This document shows, piece by piece, positions 7,546 through 16,174 of a DNA stretch of 19,175 bases; within the stretch, counting starts at the first letter, position 1; each line of letters begins with the position of its first letter. The stretch comes from JBFHQE01 sp041592335 (GTDB lineage Bacteria; Pseudomonadota; Gammaproteobacteria; Thiohalobacterales; Thiohalobacteraceae). Under the pieces are notes generated by a model. It was not told where the DNA came from and ran no database searches. It saw only the letters and a list, made by a program, of their open reading frames with translations. The DNA lies in the NCBI GenBank assembly GCA_041592335.1, contig JBFHQE010000034.1:1-19175 (forward strand), given 5' to 3'. A program made the translations under genes and the position numbers.

Positions 7546-8595
7546 TTAGCCCGCCTGTTCAACCGGGTAGGGCAGATCCTGCAAATTCAGCGCCGGTCCT
7601 TTCGGGCTACCCAGGGTAAGTTTTTCCTCTTCCGCCGACTTGATCTGGATAACCGCCGTCATCAGATATCCGCCATCGGAATGCGGATAGGCTTCCACGA
7701 CCTTGCCAGAGCTTTGCTTGTCATCCGAGTCTGCGTAAATATCGTCGCCCGGCTGGGGAGCGTCATCGCAATCGACACTGGCGATATACATGCGGCGTTT
7801 AAGTTTGCCCAGGTACTGCATGCGCGCCACCACTTCCTGGCCGGGGTAACAGCCTTTCTTGAAACTGACGCCGCCGACGGCCTGCAGGTTGGCCATCTGC
7901 GCCACAAAGGCCTCCTGGGTTTCCGGGTACACCATGGGTACGCCCGCGGCAACGTTGAGTAATCCCCAGGCCGGTGCGCCGATCGGCGCGCATTGCACAT
8001 TGAGCTTGCCCCACAGGCTTTGCATATCTTCCAGCGAGCCCAGCAGTTCATAGCGTGGCTGGATGCCGGGAATCCTGAGCACGATGATGTTATTGCACAG
8101 GGCCACACCATCGGTATCCGCCGGGATGTCGCCCAGTTGCCGGGTCAGTTCGTCATCCATCTTTTCGCCCGCGGCACCCAGATGAACGTAGTTATTACTG
8201 ACATCTTCCAGCGTCACTTCGCTGCGCAGCACGAACATGCGCAAACGCTTGAGAATGGATTCGCTAAGCGTGGCGGGCAGCATCAGGTAATAACTGTCAT
8301 CCTGCTTGAACAGGCGCATGATCGCCAGCATGCGGCCCTTGGGCGAGTTGTAGGACGTCAGCTGGCTGTGCGTATCCGTTACCTGGCGCACGTCGTTGCT
8401 GAGCTGGTTTTGCAGAAAATCTCCGGCATCCTTGCCGCGCACGGCAATCAGCGCCAGGTGAGACAGGTCGCAAAAGGTATTGCCGGACAGTGCCATCGCC
8501 GCTTCACGCTTGGGACTGCCGTAACTCATAACCATGTTCTGCTCGTCCAGTTCCGCGCCACTGCCGGTGAGATAGGTTTTCCAGTCTGCTTTCAT
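7546..8595 (-). CDS. ygfZ: Folate-binding Fe-S maintenance protein YgfZ
   Basis: A 349-aa member of the YgfZ/GcvT-like folate-binding family, which uses tetrahydrofolate and supports assembly or repair of certain Fe-S enzymes such as MiaB and succinate dehydrogenase. The diagnostic motif KGCYPGQE with its conserved Cys249 and the N-terminal FLQNQLSNDV segment are clear. It is slightly longer than the E. coli protein (326 aa). The ATG at 8595 (MKADWKTYL) is preferred over an upstream in-frame ATG at 8670 because CAGGGGCGAAGC immediately precedes it and family alignment begins there. It is divergent from sdhC across 192 bases; in E. coli ygfZ also sits next to sdhE and ygfX. An Fe-S helper beside the complex II genes makes functional sense. 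Confidence 0.93.
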   Translation of the reverse strand: MKADWKTYLTGSGAELDEQNMVMSYGSPKREAAMALSGNTFCDLSHLALIAVRGKDAGDFLQNQLSNDVRQVTDTHSQLTSYNSPKGRMLAIMRLFKQDDSYYLMLPATLSESILKRLRMFVLRSEVTLEDVSNNYVHLGAAGEKMDDELTRQLGDIPADTDGVALCNNIIVLRIPGIQPRYELLGSLEDMQSLWGKLNVQCAPIGAPAWGLLNVAAGVPMVYPETQEAFVAQMANLQAVGGVSFKKGCYPGQEVVARMQYLGKLKRRMYIASVDCDDAPQPGDDIYADSDDKQSSGKVVEAYPHSDGGYLMTAVIQIKSAEEEKLTLGSPKGPALNLQDLPYPVEQAG

Positions 8596-8752
8596 GCTTC
8601 GCCCCTGCGTTGAGTTGTGCTGAGTGTATGCGAAATCGCGCCTGCTTTGCCATAGGTACAGCTTTTGCATTCACCTTGCAAAACAACAGATTTTGACGGT
8701 TAATTGGCGCAAGCGTGCGCTGATTCCAATGCTGGCGAGTTGTAAACACAAG

Positions 8753-8761
8753 TGGTATAAC
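8753..8761 (+). promoter_or_regulatory. Predicted extended -10 promoter of the sdh operon
   Basis: TGG-TATAAC gives a TATAAC hexamer (five of six to consensus, 8756-8761) with the TGn extension. The -35 region 17-18 bases upstream is poor. Transcription would begin near 8768, 20 bases before sdhC. A small inverted repeat, TTGT-AAAC-ACAA (8740-8751), lies between the -35 and -10 positions and could be an operator. Confidence 0.45.
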
Positions 8762-8787
8762 TTCAAAAACTCACGCTAAGGCAGGCA

Positions 8788-9168
8788 ATGAGTCACCCAG
8801 ACACAAGACCGAAGTTTCTCAATTTACTTCATATCCGACTTCCCGTTGGCGCCGTTGCCTCCATCGCTCACCGCATTTCCGGTGTATTGCTGTTTCTCTC
8901 GCTCCCGTTTGCCGCCTATCTGCTGGAACTTTCCCTTAAGGGACAGGCCGGTTTCGAACAGGTGCGCACCGTGCTCGATCAGGGCCTGATCAAGCTGCTG
9001 ACCATTCTGCTGGCCTGGTCCATCTGTCATCACCTGCTGGCTGGCATCCGCTTCCTGTTGCTCGATCTCGATATCGGACTCAACAAGCCGTCCGCGCGCC
9101 GCATGGCGTGGATGGCGAATTTGCTGGCGCCGCTGTTTGCGCTGGCGCTGCTCTGGAGAATCTGGTGA
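8788..9168 (+). CDS. sdhC: Succinate dehydrogenase cytochrome b556 subunit
   Basis: Membrane anchor of complex II; binds haem b and ubiquinone together with SdhD. The 126-aa protein has three hydrophobic helices (about 29-48, 66-90 and 105-125). The quinone-site motif SIAHRISG (Ser25, Arg29) corresponds to E. coli Ser27/Arg31. The haem-ligand region HHLLAGIRF (His81/82) corresponds to E. coli His84. AAGGCAGGCA precedes the ATG. Its stop codon overlaps the sdhD start in GTGA. Confidence 0.95.
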   Translation: MSHPDTRPKFLNLLHIRLPVGAVASIAHRISGVLLFLSLPFAAYLLELSLKGQAGFEQVRTVLDQGLIKLLTILLAWSICHHLLAGIRFLLLDLDIGLNKPSARRMAWMANLLAPLFALALLWRIW

Positions 9169-9503
9169 GTCGCCGCGCGCACGGGCTGCGTGCCTGGCTG
9201 ATCCAGCGTTTCAGCGCGGTCTATGTTGCGCTGTTCCTGTTGTTCCTGGTGACGCGTTTCTGGAATGCGCCGGTGCAGGATCATCTCGAATGGCACAGCT
9301 GGATGCGCGATCCCATTATCAATCTCTCCATGGGGCTGTTCATCCTGGCAATACTGATCCATGCCTGGGTCGGTATTCGCGATGTCATCATGGACTATGT
9401 GAAACCCACGATGATACGCGTGACCCTGATGGCCGTAATCGCGCTGGTACTGATCGGCACCGGCCTCTGGTCATTACGCGTATTGTTCGTGCTGGTGGCT
9501 TGA
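9165..9503 (+). CDS. sdhD: Succinate dehydrogenase hydrophobic anchor subunit
   Basis: Second membrane anchor of complex II, 112 aa (E. coli 115 aa). It starts at GTG 9165, which overlaps the sdhC TGA by four bases and has GGAGA six bases upstream. An ATG at 9108 in the same frame lies inside sdhC and would add residues with no family counterpart. Three transmembrane helices are visible. LIHAWVGIRDV carries the predicted haem ligand His66 (E. coli His71), and Asp77-Tyr78 in MDYVKP matches the ubiquinone-site Asp82-Tyr83. Confidence 0.93.
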   Translation: MSRRAHGLRAWLIQRFSAVYVALFLLFLVTRFWNAPVQDHLEWHSWMRDPIINLSMGLFILAILIHAWVGIRDVIMDYVKPTMIRVTLMAVIALVLIGTGLWSLRVLFVLVA

Positions 9504-9516
9504 AGAAGGAAAGCGC

Positions 9517-11280
<1,764 letters not shown>

Positions 11281-11307
11281 AGCTGAACACGAAATGGTTA
11301 TCTGTGG

Positions 11308-11331
11308 TTCGCGGCCAAGGCCGCTCCTACA
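11308..11331. repeat. Single REP-like element between sdhA and sdhB
   Basis: TTCGCGGCCAAGGCCGCTCC followed by TACA matches the right arm of the REP pair at 2739-2763. It forms the hairpin GCGGCC-AA-GGCCGC (11311-11324). It lies alone in the 75-base gap between sdhA and sdhB, inside an otherwise tightly packed operon, where a stem could partly terminate transcription or stabilise the upstream message. Confidence 0.8.
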
Positions 11332-11355
11332 AGTTGCGAATGCGATGGGTGTACT

Positions 11356-12057
11356 ATGAAGTTCTCGATATACAGATTTAACCCGGATGTAGATAAAGCC
11401 CCCTACGTGCAGGATTACGAACTGGCCGATAACCAGATCGAACCTGGCATGATGCTGCTCGATGCGCTTCTACTGCTGAAAGCCCAGGACGAATCGCTGG
11501 CCTTCCGTCGCTCCTGCCAGGAAGGGGTGTGCGGTTCTGACGGCATGAACATCAATGGCCGTAACGGACTGGCCTGCGTGACCGCGCTGGCCGATCTGAA
11601 AGCGCCGATTCAACTGCGCCCGTTACCCGGCATGCCGGTGATTCGCGACCTGATCGTCGACATGGAACCTTTCTATCGCCAGTACCGTGATGCCAAACCG
11701 TACCTGATCAACAACGATCCGGAACCGGAAGTCGAACGCCTGCAAACACCGAAGCAGCGCGAGAAACTGGATGGCCTGTACGAATGTATCCTGTGTGCCT
11801 GTTGTTCTACTTCCTGTCCATCATTCTGGTGGAACCCGGACAAGTTCCTTGGCCCGGCAGCGCTGCTGCAATCCTGGCGCTTTCTGGCCGATAGCCGTGA
11901 CCAGGCCACCGATGAACGCCTCGACGACCTGGAAGGGCCGTTCAAGCTGTTTCGCTGTCACACCATCATGAACTGCGTCGAAGTCTGTCCCAAGGGGCTT
12001 AACCCGACCAGGGCCATTGGCAACATCAAGGACCTGATGTTGAAGCGGTCGATGTAA
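11356..12057 (+). CDS. sdhB: Succinate dehydrogenase iron-sulfur subunit
   Basis: Carries electrons from SdhA-bound FAD to ubiquinone through three Fe-S clusters. The protein is 233 aa (E. coli 238). The [2Fe-2S] site is Cys54, Cys59, Asp62 and Cys74 in RRSCQEGVCGSD and NGRNGLAC; the Asp ligand matches E. coli. The [4Fe-4S] site lies in CILCACCSTSCPSFWW and the [3Fe-4S] region in CHTIMNCVEVCPKGLNP. Unlike its neighbours it is separated from the preceding gene by 75 bases holding a REP hairpin. The Shine-Dalgarno is weak (GGGTG). Its TAA overlaps the sdhE ATG by one base (TAATG). Confidence 0.97.
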   Translation: MKFSIYRFNPDVDKAPYVQDYELADNQIEPGMMLLDALLLLKAQDESLAFRRSCQEGVCGSDGMNINGRNGLACVTALADLKAPIQLRPLPGMPVIRDLIVDMEPFYRQYRDAKPYLINNDPEPEVERLQTPKQREKLDGLYECILCACCSTSCPSFWWNPDKFLGPAALLQSWRFLADSRDQATDERLDDLEGPFKLFRCHTIMNCVEVCPKGLNPTRAIGNIKDLMLKRSM

Positions 12058-12329
12058 TGCAGCAGGAATCCCGCACACCGGAAGTCGCGCGCGTCTACTG
12101 GCAATGCCGACGCGGTATGCGCGAACTGGATCTGCTATTGAAAAACTACCTGGATCATCCTCGCGGGTATTGCCTGCTCGACGCCAAGGGTCGCGCGGCA
12201 ATGGAAACCCTGCTGGATTATCCGGATCAACTGTTACTGGAAGTCCTGCTGGGACGCCAGATACCCGCCGACAGGGAGGTCGCGGATGTTGTCAATCGAA
12301 TCAGGGCCAGTACTGCGCCTGACAGTTAA
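12057..12329 (+). CDS. sdhE: SdhE (CptB) succinate dehydrogenase flavinylation factor
   Basis: A small cytosolic helix-bundle protein (90 aa) that promotes covalent attachment of FAD to SdhA. The family hallmark RGxxE appears as RRGMRELD, with Gly20 and Glu23. LLDYPDQLLLEVLLGR in the second half is also typical of the DUF339/SdhE family. It begins in the stop codon of sdhB, so it is translationally coupled to the enzyme it matures. ygfX overlaps its 3' end by 44 bases, as the equivalent genes overlap in E. coli. Confidence 0.93.
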   Translation: MQQESRTPEVARVYWQCRRGMRELDLLLKNYLDHPRGYCLLDAKGRAAMETLLDYPDQLLLEVLLGRQIPADREVADVVNRIRASTAPDS

Positions 12330-12732
12330 TCCTTCCACACTATTGCTCGTTGCCGTCAGCCTGGTCCACCTGGTTGCCCTCTGCAGCATTGGCCTTATCG
12401 ACGTGTCGTTACTCGTGCAATTCGCGCTTGTGATGCTGATCTGGGGCAGTGGTGTGCATTACTGGTATCGCCACTGGAACCGGCCGCGCATCCGGCAGAT
12501 CGACTGGCATGACAGCTCGCGCATTGTCGTGACAGGGGATCATCAGGCGATTTCCGGGGAACTGCACAAGGTCTATTGCCTGAATCCCTGGCTTATCAGC
12601 TTTTCCGTTCGCAATACCCGGGGAACAAAACAGCAGTGCCTGCTGCTGAAAGACCAGGTCGATCCTGACAGATTCAGGCGCCTGTCGGTACAATTGCGTT
12701 TCGCCAATCCGGCGGTCGCTGACATTGCCTGA
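12286..12732 (+). CDS. ygfX: YgfX-like membrane protein (SdhE partner)
   Basis: A 148-aa protein with two predicted membrane helices near the N-terminus (about residues 17-38 and 43-63) and a soluble C-terminal domain. Similarity to YgfX/CptA is recognised from the two-helix-plus-soluble layout, the W and Y-rich junction (HYWYRHW) and above all from position directly after and overlapping sdhE. In E. coli YgfX binds SdhE and has been described as the toxin of a proposed toxin-antitoxin pair acting on MreB and FtsZ; that role is disputed. The start at ATG 12286 lies within sdhE. No strong Shine-Dalgarno is needed if translation is coupled. Confidence 0.75.
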   Translation: MLSIESGPVLRLTVNPSTLLLVAVSLVHLVALCSIGLIDVSLLVQFALVMLIWGSGVHYWYRHWNRPRIRQIDWHDSSRIVVTGDHQAISGELHKVYCLNPWLISFSVRNTRGTKQQCLLLKDQVDPDRFRRLSVQLRFANPAVADIA

Positions 12733-12740
12733 TTCAGGCA
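12726..12740 (+). terminator. Weak stem-loop at the end of ygfX
   Basis: TGCCTG-ATT-CAGGCA forms a 6-bp stem with a 3-base loop overlapping the ygfX stop codon. It is followed by TAATTCC, not a T-run, so intrinsic termination would be inefficient. It marks the likely end of the sdh block. Confidence 0.3.
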
Positions 12741-12755
12741 TAATTCCACTACGCA

Positions 12756-12827
12756 ACTCGCTGAAATTTACGCTATCAGGCGTCGGTGTTTTTTCGAGCG
12801 CCTGAGAGCTTGCGACCCGAAGCGAGT
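12756..12827. other. Nested inverted repeats in the ygfX-CYTH gap
   Basis: ACTCGCT (12756-12762) pairs with AGCGAGT (12821-12827), and inside it TCAGGCG (12776-12782) pairs with CGCCTGA (12799-12805) around a T-rich loop. A run of six A follows the outer stem on the + strand. It could be a structured leader of the CYTH gene or a small mobile remnant. The 129-base gap holds no recognisable RNA family. Confidence 0.3.
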
Positions 12828-12861
12828 AAAAAACTAACGGCGACTGATAGCACAAACGCAT

Positions 12862-13344
12862 ATGCCTACCGAAATCGAACGCAAATTTCTTGTTAAAAAC
12901 GACCACTGGAAAGCCACCGCCGATCAGGGCACCGCATACCGCCAGGGCTACCTCACGCGCGTCACGGGTGACAATGCGGGCAAGAGTTCGGTACGCGTCC
13001 GTATTGAAGGCGATTGCGCGAAGCTGAATATCAAAAGCGCCACGCTGGGTATCTTCCGCCAGGAATACGAATACGAGATTCCGGTCGCCGAGGCCGAGGA
13101 AATGCTCGACACACTAACCATCGACAGCATCGTTGAGAAAACCCGCTACCATGTGCCGGTCGGCCGGCATACCTGGGAAGTCGATGTGTTCGCGGGCGAT
13201 AATGCCGGTCTGGTTGTCGCGGAAGTCGAGCTGGCGGCCGAGGACGAGGTGTTCGAGAAGCCGGACTGGGCTGGCGATGAAGTGTCGGAAGAGGCGAAGT
13301 ATTTCAATGTCTGTCTGGCGCAGCATCCCTACAAGGACTGGTAA
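12862..13344 (+). CDS. CYTH domain protein (triphosphate-tunnel metalloenzyme)
   Basis: A 160-aa stand-alone CYTH protein. The signature ExExK is Glu4-Ile-Glu6-Arg-Lys8 at the very N-terminus (EIERKFLV). Later beta strands carry the alternating charged residues of the tunnel: VRVRIEG, KLNIKSA, EYEYEIP, EKTRYHVP, WEVDVF and VAEVEL. Size and motifs resemble the Nitrosomonas europaea-type CYTH proteins, several of which hydrolyse inorganic tripolyphosphate; adenylate cyclase activity is known in other CYTH members. The true substrate is unknown here. No clear Shine-Dalgarno precedes the ATG (CATATG). It stands alone between the sdh block and the 13.4-kb run. Confidence 0.9.
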   Translation: MPTEIERKFLVKNDHWKATADQGTAYRQGYLTRVTGDNAGKSSVRVRIEGDCAKLNIKSATLGIFRQEYEYEIPVAEAEEMLDTLTIDSIVEKTRYHVPVGRHTWEVDVFAGDNAGLVVAEVELAAEDEVFEKPDWAGDEVSEEAKYFNVCLAQHPYKDW

Positions 13345-13371
13345 TTGATATCCATAAATCTTAAATATATC

Positions 13372-13398
13372 CGTCATTCCGGCGAAAGCCGGGATGAC
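13372..13398. repeat. Dispersed GTCATTCCGGC hairpin repeat
   Basis: GTCATTCCGGC (13373-13383) and GCCGGGATGAC (13388-13398) form an 11-bp stem with one G-T wobble and a GAAA tetraloop. The CCGTCA(T/C)(T/C)CCGGCGAA unit recurs downstream of the antiporter gene around 18191-18344, so this is a dispersed repeat family and not a gene-specific terminator. No T-run follows. Confidence 0.75.
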
Positions 13399-13428
13399 AA
13401 CAATAGAGACTTTTGAGATTAAGTATCT

Positions 13429-14904
13429 ATGCGTTGTCTGTTCATTTTGTTGATGGCTTTACTTCTAACCGTTTCCGGCTGCACCCAGCCCGAAACCGCT
13501 GCCATTCGCCTCGGTATTGCCTCCGCCGCGCATAACCTCGACCCGCGCTTTGCCACCGACGCCACCTCCGCACGCGTTAACCGCTTGCTGTACCGCCGCC
13601 TGGTAGACTTCGACGAGCGCATGATGCCGACTCCCGATCTGGCGGATTGGGAACTGCTGTCGCCCACCCATTATCGTTTCACCTTGCGCGATACCGGGCG
13701 CAACTTCCACAACGGCAAACGACTCACTAGCCAGGATGTGAAAGCAACCTATGACTATGTGCTGGATGAAGCCAATGCCTCGCCGCATCGCGGCAGTCTG
13801 GCCCTGATCGAGCGCATTGAAGTTATCGATGATGACCGGCTGGATTTCTACCTGTCACGGCCCGACCCGCTGTTTCCCGGTTACCTGGTGATTGGCATCG
13901 TACCGGAAACACTCGAACAGAATGCCGATCTGCAAAACAAGCCCGTCGGCAGCGGTCCACTCCGTTTTGTCAGCCGCCCGGATGCCAGCCGCCTGGTGCT
14001 GGAACGAAGCGCCGACCAGCAATCGATTGAAATCATCCAGGTAAAAGACCCGACAGTACGCGTACTCAAACTGCAGCGCGCTGAGCTGGACCTGGTGCAG
14101 AACGATCTGCCGGGCGAACTCATTGCCTATTTGCAGGAACAGCATGAGCTGCGCGTTCAGCATCACAAGGGCAGTAACTTTGCCTATCTCGGTTTTAACC
14201 TGGAGCAGGGGCCGACCAGCAACCCGGCGATTCGCGATGCCATCGGTTATGCCGTCGACCGCGAGGCCATCATCAAGTACCTGTTAAGCGGCGGCGCACG
14301 CATTGCGGGTACCTTGCTGCCGCCGGAACACTGGGCCAGCAATGCCGCGCTGCAGGGACAGTCCTATAATCCGGACAAGGCGCGTGCCCTGTTGGAAAGC
14401 CAGGGTTATAACGATGAGAATCCGCTGGAGATCAGCTATAAAACCTCGTCCGATGCGCTGCGTATTCGTATTGCGACGGTCATCCAGGACCAGCTCAAGC
14501 AGGTCGGTATCCGGGTGAATATCCAGAGCTACGACTGGGGTACCTTCTATGGCGACATCAAGGCCGGGCGCTTCGAGATGTTCAGTCTCGCCTGGGTCGG
14601 GATCAAAACCCCGGATATCTTCCGTTACGTGTTTCACTCAACGTCGTTACCGCCCGCGGGCGCCAACCGTGGCCGGTATCGCAGTGCCATGGCCGACCAG
14701 CTGATCGAACAGGCGGAAGCCTCGCCGACCCTGCAGCAACAGGCCGCGCTCTATACCCAGCTGGCGCTGGTACTGGCCGCCGAGAAACCCTATATCCCCT
14801 TGTGGTATGAAGACCATGTCGCCGTGATGCGCAATAATATCCGCGACTATCCGCTGGCGCTGGATGGCAATTACGATGGACTGCTGACGGTAACCCGCGA
14901 ATGA
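13429..14904 (+). CDS. ABC transporter substrate-binding lipoprotein, family 5 (DppA/OppA type)
   Basis: A 491-aa periplasmic solute-binding protein. The first 18 residues form a lipoprotein signal with the lipobox VSGC, so Cys18 would be lipidated. The mature protein shows the SBP_bac_5 layout: LDPRFATDATSARVNRLLYRRL, FTLRDTGRNFHNGKRLTSQDV, AYLGFNLEQGPTSNPAIRDA and IRDAIGYAVDREAI. Family members bind di- or oligopeptides, nickel or other small solutes and deliver them to a two-permease ABC importer. No permease or ATPase gene lies within the window, so it is an orphan here. The start is the only ATG giving a proper signal peptide. Its stop overlaps the next start (ATGA). Confidence 0.93.
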   Translation: MRCLFILLMALLLTVSGCTQPETAAIRLGIASAAHNLDPRFATDATSARVNRLLYRRLVDFDERMMPTPDLADWELLSPTHYRFTLRDTGRNFHNGKRLTSQDVKATYDYVLDEANASPHRGSLALIERIEVIDDDRLDFYLSRPDPLFPGYLVIGIVPETLEQNADLQNKPVGSGPLRFVSRPDASRLVLERSADQQSIEIIQVKDPTVRVLKLQRAELDLVQNDLPGELIAYLQEQHELRVQHHKGSNFAYLGFNLEQGPTSNPAIRDAIGYAVDREAIIKYLLSGGARIAGTLLPPEHWASNAALQGQSYNPDKARALLESQGYNDENPLEISYKTSSDALRIRIATVIQDQLKQVGIRVNIQSYDWGTFYGDIKAGRFEMFSLAWVGIKTPDIFRYVFHSTSLPPAGANRGRYRSAMADQLIEQAEASPTLQQQAALYTQLALVLAAEKPYIPLWYEDHVAVMRNNIRDYPLALDGNYDGLLTVTRE

Positions 14905-15383
14905 CGCTTTCAATTCAGGTTGATATCGCCGCGCAAACGCTTGAACTGAAGCGCGGTGATGAAGTACTCAAGCGTTACCCGGTATCGACGGCGAAAAACG
15001 GCCCGGGCGAGCAGCGCGACAGCGGCAAAACACCGCGCGGCAAGCACATCGTCCGCGCCAGGATCGGCGCCGGTGCGGCGGAAAACACCGTCTTTGTCGG
15101 GCGTCGTCCCACGGGCGAAATCTATTCCGCCGAACTGGACCGGGCACAACCCGGACGCGACTGGATACTTACCCGCATCCTCTGGCTGAGCGGCACGGAG
15201 CGCGGCAAAAACCGGCTCGGCGCGGTCGACACCATGCAGCGTTATATCTATATCCATGGCTGTCCCGAACATTGCCCCATGGGCGTGCCCGAGTCGCACG
15301 GCTGTATTCGCATGCGCAACCGGGATGTCATCGAGTTATTTGAACAGGTGCCGGTCGGCACGCCGGTGATGATCGAAGAATGA
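14901..15383 (+). CDS. L,D-transpeptidase (YkuD domain) family protein
   Basis: A 160-aa YkuD-fold protein. The signature HGCPEHCPMG (His119) followed by SHGCIRMRN places the catalytic pair at His133 and Cys135. Such enzymes make 3-3 peptidoglycan crosslinks or attach proteins to peptidoglycan. No signal peptide or membrane helix is visible; the protein begins directly with the domain (MTLSIQVDIAAQTLEL), so export is unexplained unless it leaves by another route or acts in the cytosol. It overlaps both the solute-binding gene and tcdA by four bases (ATGA), which argues for one co-translated unit. Confidence 0.92.
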   Translation: MTLSIQVDIAAQTLELKRGDEVLKRYPVSTAKNGPGEQRDSGKTPRGKHIVRARIGAGAAENTVFVGRRPTGEIYSAELDRAQPGRDWILTRILWLSGTERGKNRLGAVDTMQRYIYIHGCPEHCPMGVPESHGCIRMRNRDVIELFEQVPVGTPVMIEE

Positions 15384-16174
15384 GCGACGATTACGCACAA
15401 CGCTTTGGCGGCATCGGCCGCGTCTATGGCGCGGCAGCGCTTGAACGTATCCGGGACATGCATGTCTGCGTCATCGGTATCGGCGGCGTCGGCAGCTGGT
15501 CGGCGGAGGCACTGGCGCGCAGCGGCATTGGTAAAATCACGCTGATCGATCATGACGATCTCTGTGTCACCAACATCAATCGCCAGATTCACGCGCTGGA
15601 TGAAACCATCGGTCGATCCAAGGTCGAGGTAATGGCGGAACGCATCCGGCAGATCAATCCCGGCTGCGACCTGCAGAGCATCGACGATCATGTCACCAGC
15701 ACCACGCTGAAGAAATACCTCGAAGGCGGCTATGATTATGTCATCGACGCCATCGACAGCATTCGCTTCAAGGCGGATATCATCTACTACTGCAAGCGCA
15801 ACAAGATCCCGATCATCACCACGGGCGGGGCGGGCGGCCAGACCGATCCGACCCAGGTACAGATCGCCGACCTGACCCGTACCTTTAACGATCCGCTGGC
15901 GGCCAAGGTGCGCAATCGCTTACGTAGCCAGTACCAGTGGACGCAGGATCCGAAACGTCGCTTTGGCGTGGAATGCGTGTTTTCCAGTGAACAGTCACGC
16001 TACCCGCGTGCCGATGGCAGCGTCGGCCTGAACAAGCCCGGCGTACCCGGCCTGACGCTGGACTGCACACTCGGTTATGGCTCGGTCAGCATGGTTACGG
16101 CGACCTTCGGTTTTGTGGCGGCCGCGCGCGCCATCAACAAAACCCTGGAAAAAGAGCACAGCATTCATGAGTAA
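15380..16174 (+). CDS. tcdA: tRNA threonylcarbamoyladenosine dehydratase TcdA (CsdL)
   Basis: An E1-like (ThiF/MoeB superfamily) enzyme that uses ATP to cyclise t6A37 to ct6A in ANN-decoding tRNAs. The 264-aa protein (E. coli 268) shows the nucleotide motif IGIGGVGSWSAEALARSG from residue 32, IDHDDLCVTNINRQ, the basic NRQIHA and SKVEVMAERI segments, CVFSSEQSR and the C-terminal LDCTLGYGSVSMVTATFGFV. The zinc-binding CxxC pairs of other E1-like proteins are absent, as expected for TcdA. It begins in the stop of the L,D-transpeptidase gene (ATGA) and its end overlaps the LpxR-like gene by eight bases. Confidence 0.95.
   Translation: MSDDYAQRFGGIGRVYGAAALERIRDMHVCVIGIGGVGSWSAEALARSGIGKITLIDHDDLCVTNINRQIHALDETIGRSKVEVMAERIRQINPGCDLQSIDDHVTSTTLKKYLEGGYDYVIDAIDSIRFKADIIYYCKRNKIPIITTGGAGGQTDPTQVQIADLTRTFNDPLAAKVRNRLRSQYQWTQDPKRRFGVECVFSSEQSRYPRADGSVGLNKPGVPGLTLDCTLGYGSVSMVTATFGFVAAARAINKTLEKEHSIHE

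Noticed and set aside
9108..9503. sdhD starting at ATG 9108
   Set aside because: The start lies inside sdhC and the added residues do not fit the family; GTG 9165 has GGAGA upstream and a GTGA overlap.
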